Source of the DNA: Bacteroidales bacterium
Lineage (GTDB): Bacteria; Bacteroidota; Bacteroidia; Bacteroidales; FEN-979
Length of the DNA stretch: 32,561 nt
Assembly (NCBI GenBank): GCA_023231065.1
Contig: JALNWE010000029.1
Location: 1 to 32,561, forward strand
Direction of reading: 5' to 3'
A program made the translations under genes and the position numbers. Numbering within the stretch: position 1 is the stretch's first letter; every line of letters begins with the position of its first letter. The notes under the pieces are model-generated. The model had not been told where the DNA came from. It made no database searches and was given only the letters and a program-made list of their open reading frames with translations. Below, one piece after another: positions 7,181 to 15,240 of this stretch.

Positions 7181-9289
7181 TTAATTCAATCCCCGTTTTT
7201 TCAGCAAGGGGCCAATAGAGGGATCCTGTCCCCTGAATTTTTTATATTGGATCATGCCTTCATCATTTCCTGATTCGGCCAGGCAATACTTTCTGAATTT
7301 TCCAGCAAGCTCTTTATTGTAAATATCCCTTGATGATTTAAAGGCATCAAAAGCATCTGCATCCAATACGGCTGCCCAGATATAGACATAATAACCAGCG
7401 GCATAGCCCCCATCGAAAATATGGGCGAAATAGGTGGAACGATAGCGGGGCAGGATTTCGGGGATGAGACCGATTTTGGTCATGGCATCCTTTTCAAACG
7501 ACACAGGATCGACCTTGACGGGTTCTGAAAGGGTATGATAATCCAGATCCAGCAAAGAAGCCGCCAGATACTCTATGGTTTCAAAACCCTGGTTAAACTT
7601 CCCGCTTTTTTGAATTTTTTCAATCAGTTTGTCAGGAATCGGTTCTCCTGTTTTATAATGTTTTGCATAAGCTCTCAGTACTTCCGGTTCACCGGCCCAG
7701 TTTTCGTTGATCTGGGATGGTAATTCGACATAATCCTGTGGAACATTCCCTGCTGTGCGGATATATTTTCCTTCAGTAAATAATCCATGCAACGCGTGAC
7801 CAAACTCATGAAAGAGGGTAGTAGTTTCATCCCAGCTAAGGAGGGACGGCATATCACCGGTTGGTTTTGTTACATTACACACCATCGAAACCACAGGGGA
7901 GACGCGTTTTCCATCTTCCCAGCCTGCAGAGCGGAAATCGGTACACCAAGCCCCTCCCCTCTTACTGTCGCGGGGATAATAATCAAGATACAGGATCCCA
8001 AGGTGATCCCCGTTGGCTTCTTTGACTTCGTAGGTTTCTACATCAGGGTGATACAAGGGCAAGTCAGTCCTTTTGGTGAAAGTGATCCCATAAAGCTTGT
8101 TGGCTACCATGAACATCCCATTCCGTACATTGGAAAGGCTTAGGTATGGTTTTATTTCATTCTCGTTCAGGTCAAATTTCTCTTTTCTGACAATTTCGGC
8201 ATAATACCACCAATCCCAAGGCTGGAGTTTAAAATTACCCCCCTCGCGGTCGATGATTTTCTGCATATCAGCCGCTTCCTTTTTCGAGACAGGCAAGGCA
8301 GAATTCCAGAGTTTCATCAGGAATACATCCACGTTTTCCGGGGTTTTAGCCATATTGTCGTCGATGATATAGGCTGCATAGCTTTTGTAGCCCAATAATT
8401 TTGCCTTTTCTACCCTGAGTTCAACGATCCTGGTCACAGTCGATTTATTATCATTTTTATTCCCGTTGTCGCCGCGCATAAAATATCCACGGTAAATTTT
8501 TTCGCGGAGGGCACGGTTTTTAGCATATTGCAGAAAAGGGATCATACTGGGTTTAGCCAATGTGAAAACCCATTTACCACTCAGGTTTTTTTCTTTGGCG
8601 GTTTCTGCAGCGCCATCAATCACCGGTTGGGGCAAACCATCAAGGTTCGCTTTATTCTCAATGACCAGTGAAAAATTCTCATTGGTCTCGGCCAGAAGGT
8701 TCTCGCCAAAAGTAAGGGAAAGCATGGACAACTCCGAATTCAGTTTCCTCAATTGCACTTTCTGTTCGGGTGAAAGGTTGGCACCCTGCCGTTCAAAGTC
8801 ACGGTAATATTTTTCAACCACCCGTACCTGCTGATCATCCAGGTTCATTTCCTTTCTTTTTTCATAAATAGCTTTGATGCGGGCAAAAAGCTTTTCGTTC
8901 AGTGCAATATCGTCATTGTGTTTTGATAAAAGCGGGCTCAGTTGCCGGGCGATTGACTGCATCTGAGGATTGGTATTGGCTTCGTTCAGATTATAAAACA
9001 CCTTAGAGACGCGGGTCAGCAGCTTTCCCGATTGATCAAAAGCTAAAATGGTATTAGCAAAATCAGGGGTCTGACTGTTGTTGACAATGGCATCGATCTC
9101 TGCATTATGCTGCTCTATGGCTTCCATAAAAGCCGGTATATAGTCGGAGGTATCGATTTTATCGAATGGAGGGACCTGAAAAGGCGTCTGGTATGCCTCT
9201 AAAAATGGGTTAGTTGATTTTTTCATTGGTTTACAGGAGACAAAAAAAACCATGGTCATGGCCGTAAATAAAATTAAAGTGTTGCGCAT
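7181..9289 (-). CDS. dcp: M3 family metallopeptidase, peptidyl-dipeptidase Dcp type, lipoprotein
   Basis: A 702-residue zinc peptidase of the M3A family (oligopeptidase A/Dcp). The active site is complete: H494-E495-x-x-H498 in LFHEFGHALHG and the third zinc ligand E522 in DYVELPSQ. The C-terminal IFDGGYAAGYYVYIWA segment with its substrate-binding tyrosines is typical of the family. Unlike cytoplasmic E. coli Dcp, the N-terminus is a lipoprotein signal (hydrophobic run ending FFVSC, lipidated Cys at 19), so it should sit in the cell envelope and trim peptides taken up from outside. A -7 element, TACCTTTG, occurs on the minus strand at 9338-9331, about 40 bases before the start codon. Confidence 0.92.
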   Translation of the reverse strand: MRNTLILFTAMTMVFFVSCKPMKKSTNPFLEAYQTPFQVPPFDKIDTSDYIPAFMEAIEQHNAEIDAIVNNSQTPDFANTILAFDQSGKLLTRVSKVFYNLNEANTNPQMQSIARQLSPLLSKHNDDIALNEKLFARIKAIYEKRKEMNLDDQQVRVVEKYYRDFERQGANLSPEQKVQLRKLNSELSMLSLTFGENLLAETNENFSLVIENKANLDGLPQPVIDGAAETAKEKNLSGKWVFTLAKPSMIPFLQYAKNRALREKIYRGYFMRGDNGNKNDNKSTVTRIVELRVEKAKLLGYKSYAAYIIDDNMAKTPENVDVFLMKLWNSALPVSKKEAADMQKIIDREGGNFKLQPWDWWYYAEIVRKEKFDLNENEIKPYLSLSNVRNGMFMVANKLYGITFTKRTDLPLYHPDVETYEVKEANGDHLGILYLDYYPRDSKRGGAWCTDFRSAGWEDGKRVSPVVSMVCNVTKPTGDMPSLLSWDETTTLFHEFGHALHGLFTEGKYIRTAGNVPQDYVELPSQINENWAGEPEVLRAYAKHYKTGEPIPDKLIEKIQKSGKFNQGFETIEYLAASLLDLDYHTLSEPVKVDPVSFEKDAMTKIGLIPEILPRYRSTYFAHIFDGGYAAGYYVYIWAAVLDADAFDAFKSSRDIYNKELAGKFRKYCLAESGNDEGMIQYKKFRGQDPSIGPLLKKRGLN

Positions 9290-9330
9290 TGTTTTTATGA
9301 TTAAGTGAAACCATTACAGTATTTTATCGG

Positions 9331-9338
9331 CAAAGGTA
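9331..9338 (-). promoter_or_regulatory. Predicted -7 element for the M3 peptidase gene
   Basis: The minus strand reads TACCTTTG here, an exact TAnnTTTG. A convincing -33 element is not visible. The 12-base perfect palindrome TTATCCGGATAA lies just upstream at 9361-9372, where an activator or repressor could bind. Confidence 0.4.
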
Positions 9339-9360
9339 TCAGGAATGGATTAAATCACCA

Positions 9361-9372
9361 TTATCCGGATAA
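9361..9372. promoter_or_regulatory. 12-bp perfect palindrome between divergent genes
   Basis: TTATCCGGATAA is its own reverse complement. It lies about 23 bases upstream of the -7 element of the leftward M3 peptidase gene and about 130 bases upstream of the promoter of the rightward small secreted protein. It could be a regulator site; there is no T-run to make it a terminator. Confidence 0.25.
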
Positions 9373-9499
9373 AATTTCTTCGTTTTATCTGGTTATAAAC
9401 CAGTTTTACCGATGAAAAACCAAACTTCTGATGCCCCTATCCCGTTTACCTTAAAAAAATCTCTTTTCATCCGCGATCAGGCAGGTTTGATCGATATAA

Positions 9500-9532
9500 T
9501 TTGAAGCGGATAGCGCCCCGGAGCTACCTTTG
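9500..9532 (+). promoter_or_regulatory. Predicted promoter of the small secreted protein gene
   Basis: TTTG at 9500-9503, a 21-base spacer and TACCTTTG at 9525-9532, an exact -7 consensus. Its position downstream of an in-frame ATG at 9501 shows that the real start of the gene is the later ATG at 9573. Confidence 0.55.
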
Positions 9533-9572
9533 CTTTATCAAAGAATCAACAAAAAACTTAAAAAAAAAAGCT

Positions 9573-9929
9573 ATGAAAACAACTGTTTTACCAAAGGCCC
9601 TGCTGATCGTCTGTATGATGATCTTCAGTTCAGGTCTTGCCGCTTATGCCGTTAAGCCCGTGAAAGCCACAACCGCCAGCGCCCTTGAAAATATTCTTTC
9701 AAATAACATTCAATACCCGGAAATAACCTTCGATGAATATTGTACCGGGGTTGTCGATGTGATTTTTAAAATCGATGATAACGATCAGATCGATATCAGG
9801 AAGATAATCGCTGATAATGAAGATATCGCGGCCTGTGTGAAAAAGCAACTTTCAAAAATTTCTTTTGAAGGTATTGAAGATCATTATAATAAATACTTTA
9901 AGATTAGGATTACCTTTAAACTTGAATAA
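9573..9929 (+). CDS. Small secreted protein, possibly TonB C-terminal-like fold
   Basis: A 118-residue precursor with a signal peptide (about 1-26, ending GLAAYA). The mature part has two cysteines (in DEYCTG and AACVKK) and the sequence GVVDVIFKIDDNDQIDIRKI followed by a helix and a final strand (YFKIRITFKLE). That strand-strand-helix-strand order recalls the C-terminal domain of TonB-like energy transducers common in Bacteroidota (V.V.F.I...G.I..), but the protein lacks a membrane anchor and proline-rich spacer, so it is not a functional TonB. The start at 9573 is preferred because the promoter lies at 9500-9532. Function unknown. Confidence 0.65.
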   Translation: MKTTVLPKALLIVCMMIFSSGLAAYAVKPVKATTASALENILSNNIQYPEITFDEYCTGVVDVIFKIDDNDQIDIRKIIADNEDIAACVKKQLSKISFEGIEDHYNKYFKIRITFKLE

Positions 9930-9954
9930 ACAGCCGACTCCGAAAAGTCAAATT

Positions 9955-10047
9955 TTTCATTTTACCACGAAGACGCAAATATATCATATTCAATTATTTA
10001 AAATTTTTCGGCTTAGCGACTTGGCGGTGAAAAGTAGTTTTCGGAGT
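9955..10047. repeat. Dispersed palindromic repeat, copy 1
   Basis: About 93 bases starting TTTCATTTTACCACGAAG and ending GGCGGTGAAAAG, then TAGTTTTCGGAGT. It aligns along its length with 13713-13810. The two ends are imperfect inverted repeats of one another (TTTTACCACGAAG against the complement of the GGCGGTGAAAA end), so the element can fold. This copy is further bracketed by a perfect 10-bp inverted repeat, ACTCCGAAAA at 9937-9946 and TTTTCGGAGT at 10038-10047. It resembles the ACCACGAAG...GCGGTGAAA elements scattered in many Bacteroidota genomes. No transposase is present. Confidence 0.6.
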
Positions 10048-10089
10048 GGACTCAATAAATGAGGTTTGGTTGAATTTTTGGTTTTGTGG

Positions 10090-10121
10090 ATCCCCGGTCT
10101 TTTCTCAGCCGGGGATTTTTT
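10090..10121 (+). terminator. Rho-independent terminator
   Basis: Stem ATCCCCGG (10090-10097), loop of 11, CCGGGGAT (10109-10116), followed by a run of T. An 8-bp GC-rich stem with a T-tract is a strong intrinsic terminator. It would end the transcript of the small secreted protein, which would then include the repeat at 9955-10047 in its 3' untranslated part. Confidence 0.8.
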
Positions 10122-10212
10122 GTAGAGTATCGGATTATATAACATTTTTCAATTAATATTAGTTTTAGGTAAATATTTTCATATCTTTACGCCAACTTTA
10201 AATTCTAAGATT

Positions 10213-10704
10213 ATGTCAAACAAGGTCACGAAAACAGAACTATCTGGCTTTAAAGACGACAAAGAAGGTGTCAAGGAATTTTCCAACGGTGAGATCACGA
10301 TCTTTTGGCAACCCGAATTATGCATTCATTCGGCCAATTGTTTAATCGGGCTTCCTTCCGTTTTTAATACGAAAAAGAAACCTTGGATCAATGTCCATGC
10401 CTCTAACAGTAAAACGATCATGCGCATCGTTGATACCTGCCCTTCCAGAGCCCTGACCTATCTAAAGAGCACAAAATTCATTATTTCAAAACCGCGTAAA
10501 ACGGTTAAAAAGAGTTCCAAATTTGCCAGGGTCCAGATCACCAAGAACGGGCCGGCGCTGATAACCGGGAACTTTATCATCCGCGATTCCAATAAGAAAA
10601 AGATCAAGCTCAACAACGAAGTTGCAGCCATCTGCAGATGCGGCGGATCCGGTAATAAACCTTTCTGCGACGGGACCCATCAGGTCATAGGGTTTACTGA
10701 TTAA
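10213..10704 (+). CDS. Iron-sulfur protein: divergent 4Fe-4S (Fer4_19) domain fused to CDGSH zinc-finger-type 2Fe-2S domain
   Basis: A 163-residue cytoplasmic protein. Residues 25-85 match the divergent mono-cluster ferredoxin domain, with C37, C43 and C76 (in CIHSANC and VDTCPSRAL). Residues 138-160 form a CDGSH site, CRCGGSGNKPFCDGTH, with ligands C141, C143, C152 and H156, which bind a labile 2Fe-2S cluster. Such fusions are found in many bacteria; a redox or cluster-transfer role is inferred for the family but the partner is unknown. It lies 68 bases upstream of the transhydrogenase genes with no terminator between, so it could be co-transcribed with them. Confidence 0.87.
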   Translation: MSNKVTKTELSGFKDDKEGVKEFSNGEITIFWQPELCIHSANCLIGLPSVFNTKKKPWINVHASNSKTIMRIVDTCPSRALTYLKSTKFIISKPRKTVKKSSKFARVQITKNGPALITGNFIIRDSNKKKIKLNNEVAAICRCGGSGNKPFCDGTHQVIGFTD

Positions 10705-10772
10705 TCTGTTTCTAATTGGCTCATATATCCATTCAATTTATTTTGTTTCTGTAACAATCAATTCCTTATTAT

Positions 10773-11900
10773 ATGGTAATTGGTATTTTAAAAGAGGGCG
10801 CCTTTGAAAAAAGGGTTGCCTTGCTTCCTGAATCGGTATTATCCCTTACCAAATCGATGGTTTCTGTGCTGGTGGAAGAAAATGCCGGGGAAAAGGCTTT
10901 TGCATCCGATGTTGAATATAAAGCCGCCGGGGCGACTATTGTCCCGAAAACTGAAATCTTCAGGCAGGCCGACATGGTCATCATGATCAACCCTCCTTCC
11001 GAAGCTGAAATGGCCTTATTCAGGGAAAACACAATCCTTCTGGCAGCGCTGAATCCGTATTTCAATACGGACCTGGTCCGGAAACTGGCATTAAAGAACA
11101 TCACCAGCTTCAGCCTGGATGTCATTCCCCGCACCAGTCGTGCACAATCCATGGATATTCTCTCCTCCATGGCCACGGTTGCAGGGTATAAGGCGGTACT
11201 GACAGCAGCGAATACATTACCTAAATTTTTCCCGATGTTCATGACAGCAGCCGGTACCATCGCGCCAGCCAAGGTCCTGATCCTGGGAGCTGGGGTTGCC
11301 GGATTGCAGGCTATTGCCACTTCCCGCAAACTCGGGGCAGTGGTAGAGGTTTTCGACGTCCGCGCCGCTGTCAGGGAAGAAGTCATGGGACTGGGCGCTA
11401 AATTTGTCGAAGTCGAAGGCGCCATTGATGATAAATCGGCCGGAGGTTATGCTGTAGAGCAAACCGATGAATTCAGGAAGAAACAAGCCCTGGCGGTACA
11501 TGAGCATGCCGTTAAGTCGGATGTGGTCATCTGTACTGCCCAGATCCCCGGCAAAAAAGCCCCTCTCCTGTTACGAAAAGAAACCGTGGATGGGATGAAA
11601 CCGGGATCGGTCATTGTTGATCTTGCCGCGTCAACCGGCGGGAACTGTGAACTGACGCGCGATAACGCCACTTATGTCCATCAGGGCGTTACGATCATCG
11701 GAAATTCATCGTTCCCGGTCGATATGCCCACCGATGCCAGTAAGATGTTCGGCAAAAACACCCTGAACTTTCTGAAACTAATGATCACGCCAAAGGGGGA
11801 ACTGAACCTGAACTGGGATGACGATATCGTGAAGGGGACCTGTGTGACCCACAACAAAGAGATTGTTCATGAGAGAGTAAAAGCGCTTATTAATCCTTAA
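10773..11900 (+). CDS. pntAA: NAD(P) transhydrogenase subunit alpha part 1 (NAD(H)-binding domain I)
   Basis: The soluble NAD(H)-binding domain of proton-translocating transhydrogenase, which moves hydride between NADH and NADP+ using the proton gradient. The 375-residue size is that of the split form, in which E. coli PntA is divided into two proteins. The Rossmann glycine motif GAGVAGLQAIATSRKLGA is at about 172-189, followed by the acidic VFDVR strand end. The RTSRAQSMDILSSMA segment is a conserved transhydrogenase/alanine-dehydrogenase signature. It is the first gene of a compact three-gene set; the next gene begins 12 bases after its stop. Confidence 0.95.
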   Translation: MVIGILKEGAFEKRVALLPESVLSLTKSMVSVLVEENAGEKAFASDVEYKAAGATIVPKTEIFRQADMVIMINPPSEAEMALFRENTILLAALNPYFNTDLVRKLALKNITSFSLDVIPRTSRAQSMDILSSMATVAGYKAVLTAANTLPKFFPMFMTAAGTIAPAKVLILGAGVAGLQAIATSRKLGAVVEVFDVRAAVREEVMGLGAKFVEVEGAIDDKSAGGYAVEQTDEFRKKQALAVHEHAVKSDVVICTAQIPGKKAPLLLRKETVDGMKPGSVIVDLAASTGGNCELTRDNATYVHQGVTIIGNSSFPVDMPTDASKMFGKNTLNFLKLMITPKGELNLNWDDDIVKGTCVTHNKEIVHERVKALINP

Positions 11901-11912
11901 ACCTACTGCATT

Positions 11913-12224
11913 ATGAATGAGGTATTACAGTTTTTCATGGAATACCGGGAAGCGATTTTTATCATTATCCTGTCGATCTTTCTCGGGATTGAAGTTATTT
12001 CGCATGTGCCCTCTGTTTTGCATACGCCCCTGATGTCGGGGGCAAATGCCATCCACGGGGTGGTGATCATCGGGGCCATCATTGTGATGGGGCATGCCCA
12101 CAACGCGTTATCCATGATCTTTGGATTTGTGGCCGTGGTATTGGGTACCCTTAACGTGGTCGGCGGCTTTGTGGTAACCGACCGTATGTTAGAGATGTTC
12201 AAGAAAAAGAAAACCAGGAAATAA
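11913..12224 (+). CDS. pntAB: NAD(P) transhydrogenase subunit alpha part 2 (membrane)
   Basis: A 103-residue membrane protein with three predicted helices (about 14-34, 46-66 and 68-90) and a lysine-rich cytoplasmic tail. It is the membrane half of the alpha subunit in split transhydrogenases. SHVPSVLHTPLMSGANAIHG is the well-conserved loop of this family. It sits between pntAA and pntB, three bases before the latter. Confidence 0.93.
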   Translation: MNEVLQFFMEYREAIFIIILSIFLGIEVISHVPSVLHTPLMSGANAIHGVVIIGAIIVMGHAHNALSMIFGFVAVVLGTLNVVGGFVVTDRMLEMFKKKKTRK

Positions 12225-12227
12225 AGA

Positions 12228-13706
12228 ATGGCTATGGAAACGATTGTCAACCTGACCAAAGAGATCACCTTTTCTCCGTACCTATCGATTTTGGAATTAT
12301 CCTATATTATTGCATCGGTACTTTTTATCCTTGGATTGAAGAAACTGAGCCATCCTGATACGGCGCGCAGCGGGAATTTATGGGCAGCGGCCGGGATGGC
12401 CATGGCCATCCTGTTTACCATCCTCTTTCACAAGACGAAAGTGGCTGAAGGCATGTACGAAGGGATCCATAACATTCCCTGGATCATTGTCGCCCTCATC
12501 ATTGGGTCGGTAACGGGGTGGATGGCTGCAAAAAAGGTTAAAATGACGGCCATGCCGCAGATGGTATCCCTTTTCAATGGGATGGGCGGCGCCTGTGCGG
12601 CCCTGATCTCCCTGATGGAGTTTCCGGGCATGCAGGCCCGGCTTGCTGCAGTGCCGGCGACCAACATGCTCAACGGTGAAGCGTTGGCCATTCTTCTGGG
12701 ATTGATGATCGGAGGCGTATCATTTGCCGGTAGTATGATAGCTTTTGGAAAGCTGGATGAACGGATCGGGGATTTTAAAAACCCCATCGTCCGGTATATC
12801 AATCTGTCATTTTTGTTCCTCTTGTTGGCGTTTGTCGTATTTATCATGTTGAAATCGCCGGTGGCAGGCGAAAACTGGATGATCTATACCCTGGCCGCGT
12901 TGGCGTTGATTTATGGGATCACTTTTGTCATGCCCATCGGGGGAGCGGATATGCCGGTTGTAATCTCATTGCTCAACTCCTTCACCGGGATAGCTGCAGC
13001 CATGGGGGGGTTTCTGTATAGTAACCAGGCCATGCTCACCGGGGGGATCCTGGTTGGGTCATCGGGGACCATTTTGACCATCCTGATGTGCAAAGCCATG
13101 AACCGTTCCCTGTTAAATGTCATCATTGGGGCATTTGGCGGTAGTTCGGCAGGACCTGGACAAAGCGGGGACAAGACCGTTAAAGAAATTTCGCTGAGCG
13201 ATGCCGCGGTTTTATTAAATTATTCCCAGAAAGTCCTGGTCGTACCAGGATATGGGTTGGCAGTGGCACAGGCCCAGCATCTCTGTCATGAACTGGAAAC
13301 CCTGTTAAGCTCGCGGGGAGTGGAATTAAGATATGGGATCCACCCGGTAGCAGGCCGTATGCCAGGGCACATGAATGTTCTTTTAGCCGAAGCCGATGTG
13401 CCTTACGAGAAACTACTTGAGATGGAAGATGCCAACAACGACATGAACAATATTGATGTCGTTATTGTTGTTGGCGCCAACGATGTGGTTAACCCGGCTG
13501 CCGAAAATGACCCTTCCAGCCCGATTGCCGGGATGCCGGTTATCAAAGTATGGGAAGCTAAGAATACCATTGTCATGAAACGGAGTATGGCCAAAGGGTA
13601 TGCCGCCATTGAGAACAACCTCTTTTTTATGCCTAAGACCCGGATGCTTTTTGGCGATGCAAAAACCACCTTGCAGAAACTGATTACAGAGATCAAAAAC
13701 CTGTGA
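12228..13706 (+). CDS. pntB: NAD(P) transhydrogenase subunit beta
   Basis: A 492-residue subunit with a membrane part of several helices (residues about 18-295) and the soluble NADP(H)-binding domain III (about 315-492). Domain III shows VVPGYGLAVAQAQ, GIHPVAGRMPGHMNVLLAEADVPYE, VVGANDVVNPAA, DPSSPIAGMPV and KRSMAKGYAAIENNLF, all conserved in PntB. The set of domains I, II and III across the three genes is complete, so the enzyme should be functional and supply NADPH. Confidence 0.95.
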   Translation: MAMETIVNLTKEITFSPYLSILELSYIIASVLFILGLKKLSHPDTARSGNLWAAAGMAMAILFTILFHKTKVAEGMYEGIHNIPWIIVALIIGSVTGWMAAKKVKMTAMPQMVSLFNGMGGACAALISLMEFPGMQARLAAVPATNMLNGEALAILLGLMIGGVSFAGSMIAFGKLDERIGDFKNPIVRYINLSFLFLLLAFVVFIMLKSPVAGENWMIYTLAALALIYGITFVMPIGGADMPVVISLLNSFTGIAAAMGGFLYSNQAMLTGGILVGSSGTILTILMCKAMNRSLLNVIIGAFGGSSAGPGQSGDKTVKEISLSDAAVLLNYSQKVLVVPGYGLAVAQAQHLCHELETLLSSRGVELRYGIHPVAGRMPGHMNVLLAEADVPYEKLLEMEDANNDMNNIDVVIVVGANDVVNPAAENDPSSPIAGMPVIKVWEAKNTIVMKRSMAKGYAAIENNLFFMPKTRMLFGDAKTTLQKLITEIKNL

Positions 13707-13712
13707 TACCTC

Positions 13713-13810
13713 TTTCATTTTACCACGATGGCAAAGACGTGGTTATATCATATTCAGTTATTAAAAGTTTTGCGCCTTAGTTACCTCGCGGTGAAAGTAG
13801 TTTTCAGAGT
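13713..13810. repeat. Dispersed palindromic repeat, copy 2
   Basis: Aligns with 9955-10047: both begin TTTCATTTTACCACGA, share TATATCATATTCA and end CGGTGAAA..GTAGTTTTC.GAGT. This copy has a small insertion near its left end that creates a CCACG...CGTGG stem. It begins seven bases after the pntB stop codon and may act as the 3' hairpin of the transcript. Confidence 0.6.
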
Positions 13811-13852
13811 TTGCCGTGATTTTATTTTTCAGAGCAAATTTTTAGTTTTATT

Positions 13853-13883
13853 TTTGAAAACCAGAAACTTTTTATTATATTTG
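13853..13883 (+). promoter_or_regulatory. Consensus-perfect promoter
   Basis: TTTG at 13853-13856, a 19-base spacer and TATATTTG at 13876-13883, an exact match to both Bacteroidota elements. The nearest credible start codon downstream is 14231, so either the secreted dockerin-like gene has a 340-base leader or a small RNA starts here. Confidence 0.5.
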
Positions 13884-13999
13884 TGCCTTAACAAAAGCAT
13901 CATTCTTCATGAAACTTCTTTCATCATCCGGTCACCTGTTTATGGGCCCTGCCTGTTTGCCACGGACGGTTTTTACCCCACCTTCAGGCCCCCGACTCA

Positions 14000-14043
14000 T
14001 CTAAGTTTCGTCTAAGCTACGTCTAAGCCTTTTCTAATCCTTC
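14000..14043. repeat. 11-bp tandem repeat, four units
   Basis: TCTAAGTTTCG, TCTAAGCTACG, TCTAAGCCTTT and TCTAATCCTTC follow each other without gaps. The first six bases are nearly invariant and the remainder drifts. It lies in the presumed leader of the next gene and has no coding meaning that I can see. Confidence 0.7.
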
Positions 14044-14230
14044 ACCAGCATTCTCCCAGTTAAGACATAATTGACCTGCACTGACCTATCCTGAAAAAAC
14101 TATGCAGGTAAAAAAAAATTGAAGTTGGCAAAAAAGGCAAATTAATTTGGTTGTCAGGTCAATAACTTTTCGTTGACAATTGAATTTTAACATAAAAAAG
14201 TTTGTAACTTGCCCTCAAAAAGAGCGCATC

Positions 14231-15118
14231 ATGAAAAAAATATCGCTGTTCCTGATGGTATTGTTCTGCTTTACGTTTTCCACCTGTAATCTTTTCGCAA
14301 TTGGCCCAGTTTTCAATATTTCACCGGATACCATCCAATACGGCACCATACCTATCGGTGAGTCAGCCGCAGGGAATTTCACGATTTCAAATACAGGGGA
14401 CGAAAATGGGTCCATAACATTTGGGGCCATCTCAGGACCGGGCTCAAACTATTTTTGGTGGATGTCAGGTACATCCTTGATGGTCGCCCCCGGCGCGACC
14501 TCGTTCGTCAACGTTCCCTGCTTCCCATCTGCCCCGGGTATAATCAATGCCACTGCCCTTATTTACACCTCCGATCCTCAACTCCCGGTTTTTTATCTTC
14601 ACCTGGTCGGTACGGCCGTCGGGGCGCCCTATACCATAACCGGGACCATATATTACCCCAATCCTGATAACATCCCGCTGGCGGGACTGATGATCGACCT
14701 GAAAAATGAAGGTGGCACCGTGATATCCACAACCACGTCGGATTATAACGGATCTTATTTTTTTCAAAACATCCCTAATGGGAATTATTCTCTGGAAGTA
14801 TCGGCAGATATACCCTGGGGCGGCGTCACGGCGCTGGATATAATGCTATACCAGAAACACATCGCCAACATCGCTTTCCTGAGCGGAATCTTTCTGGCCT
14901 CAGGCGACGTCAATGGTTCTGGCACTTTAACAGCATCCGATGTCCTGCTGATCAGGAAACGGATTGCAGCCATAGGGAACTCTTTCCCGGTAGGCGACTG
15001 GCTCTTCAATACCCAACCTGTCACCATCAACGGATCCAACATAATTTATGATTTCAACGGGATCTGTTATGGCGATGCGAACGGGTCGTATGTCCCCTCA
15101 AACCTTCCAGGTTTTTGA
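14231..15118 (+). CDS. Secreted multidomain protein with Hydin-like, SdrD/carboxypeptidase-regulatory-like and dockerin-like regions
   Basis: A 295-residue precursor with a signal peptide (about 1-23). Residues 28-128 look like an ASPM/SPD-2/Hydin or choice-of-anchor-D beta domain (SPDTIQYGTIPIGESAAGNFTISNTG). Residues 135-195 look like a carboxypeptidase-regulatory/SdrD-B beta sandwich (ITGTIYYPNPD, DYNGSYFFQNIPNGNYSL). Residues 195-250 look like a dockerin type I pair: GGVTALDIMLYQKHI and GDVNGSGTLTASDVLLIRKRI, the second with the calcium-loop pattern D.N.SG....SD. A further loop, GDANGSYVPSN, ends the protein. No T9SS sorting domain is seen. The protein is short for this type and its partner is unknown. 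Start 14231 gives the clean signal peptide. Confidence 0.75.
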   Translation: MKKISLFLMVLFCFTFSTCNLFAIGPVFNISPDTIQYGTIPIGESAAGNFTISNTGDENGSITFGAISGPGSNYFWWMSGTSLMVAPGATSFVNVPCFPSAPGIINATALIYTSDPQLPVFYLHLVGTAVGAPYTITGTIYYPNPDNIPLAGLMIDLKNEGGTVISTTTSDYNGSYFFQNIPNGNYSLEVSADIPWGGVTALDIMLYQKHIANIAFLSGIFLASGDVNGSGTLTASDVLLIRKRIAAIGNSFPVGDWLFNTQPVTINGSNIIYDFNGICYGDANGSYVPSNLPGF

Positions 15119-15196
15119 TAACAAAGATGTTTACGGTTAGATAACAAACGCCAAATCTGTTAAATTCAAACCCGGAAGGTTTTTCACGATAATTGC

Positions 15197-15230
15197 AAAA
15201 AAAAAGGTCTCGGAATGATGCTTCGAAACC
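15197..15230 (-). terminator. Terminator of the tRNA-Arg transcript
   Basis: On the minus strand GGTTTCG, a loop of 11, CGAGACC (one G-T pair), then nine T. It lies ten bases after the 3' end of the tRNA. Confidence 0.7.
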
Positions 15231-15240
15231 CTTATTCTTG

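Larger units (their letters stand above)
13707..14230. other. Long intergenic stretch with repeat, promoter and tandem repeat
   Basis: About 520 bases with no convincing gene. From left to right it contains the second copy of the dispersed repeat (13713-13810), a very good promoter match (13853-13883), a doubtful 31-codon open frame starting with ATG at 13909 and ending at 14004, a four-unit 11-bp tandem repeat (14000-14043), and an AT-rich run-up to the next gene. The leader from the promoter to the start at 14231 would be about 340 bases long. Confidence 0.6.

Noticed and set aside
9501..9572. Earlier ATG-like start for the small secreted protein
   Set aside because: The promoter overlaps this stretch, and only the start at 9573 puts the signal peptide at the N-terminus.
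10769..11425. 218-codon minus-strand frame opposite pntAA
   Set aside because: Antisense shadow of a strongly conserved gene, rich in Ser/Thr/Ala as expected from the codon complement.
13909..14004. 31-codon open frame after the consensus promoter
   Set aside because: Composition is proline/serine-rich and irregular, the end lies in the tandem repeat, and there is no sign of coding selection. It is mentioned only as part of the intergenic stretch.
13728..14015. Plus-strand 95-codon frame after pntB
   Set aside because: It is made of the dispersed repeat plus promoter sequence and resembles no protein.
15100..15182. Inverted repeat AAACCTTCC / GGAAGGTTT with a T-run, as terminator of the dockerin-like gene
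   Set aside because: The loop would be about 65 bases; the left arm lies inside the coding sequence. It is not a convincing intrinsic terminator.
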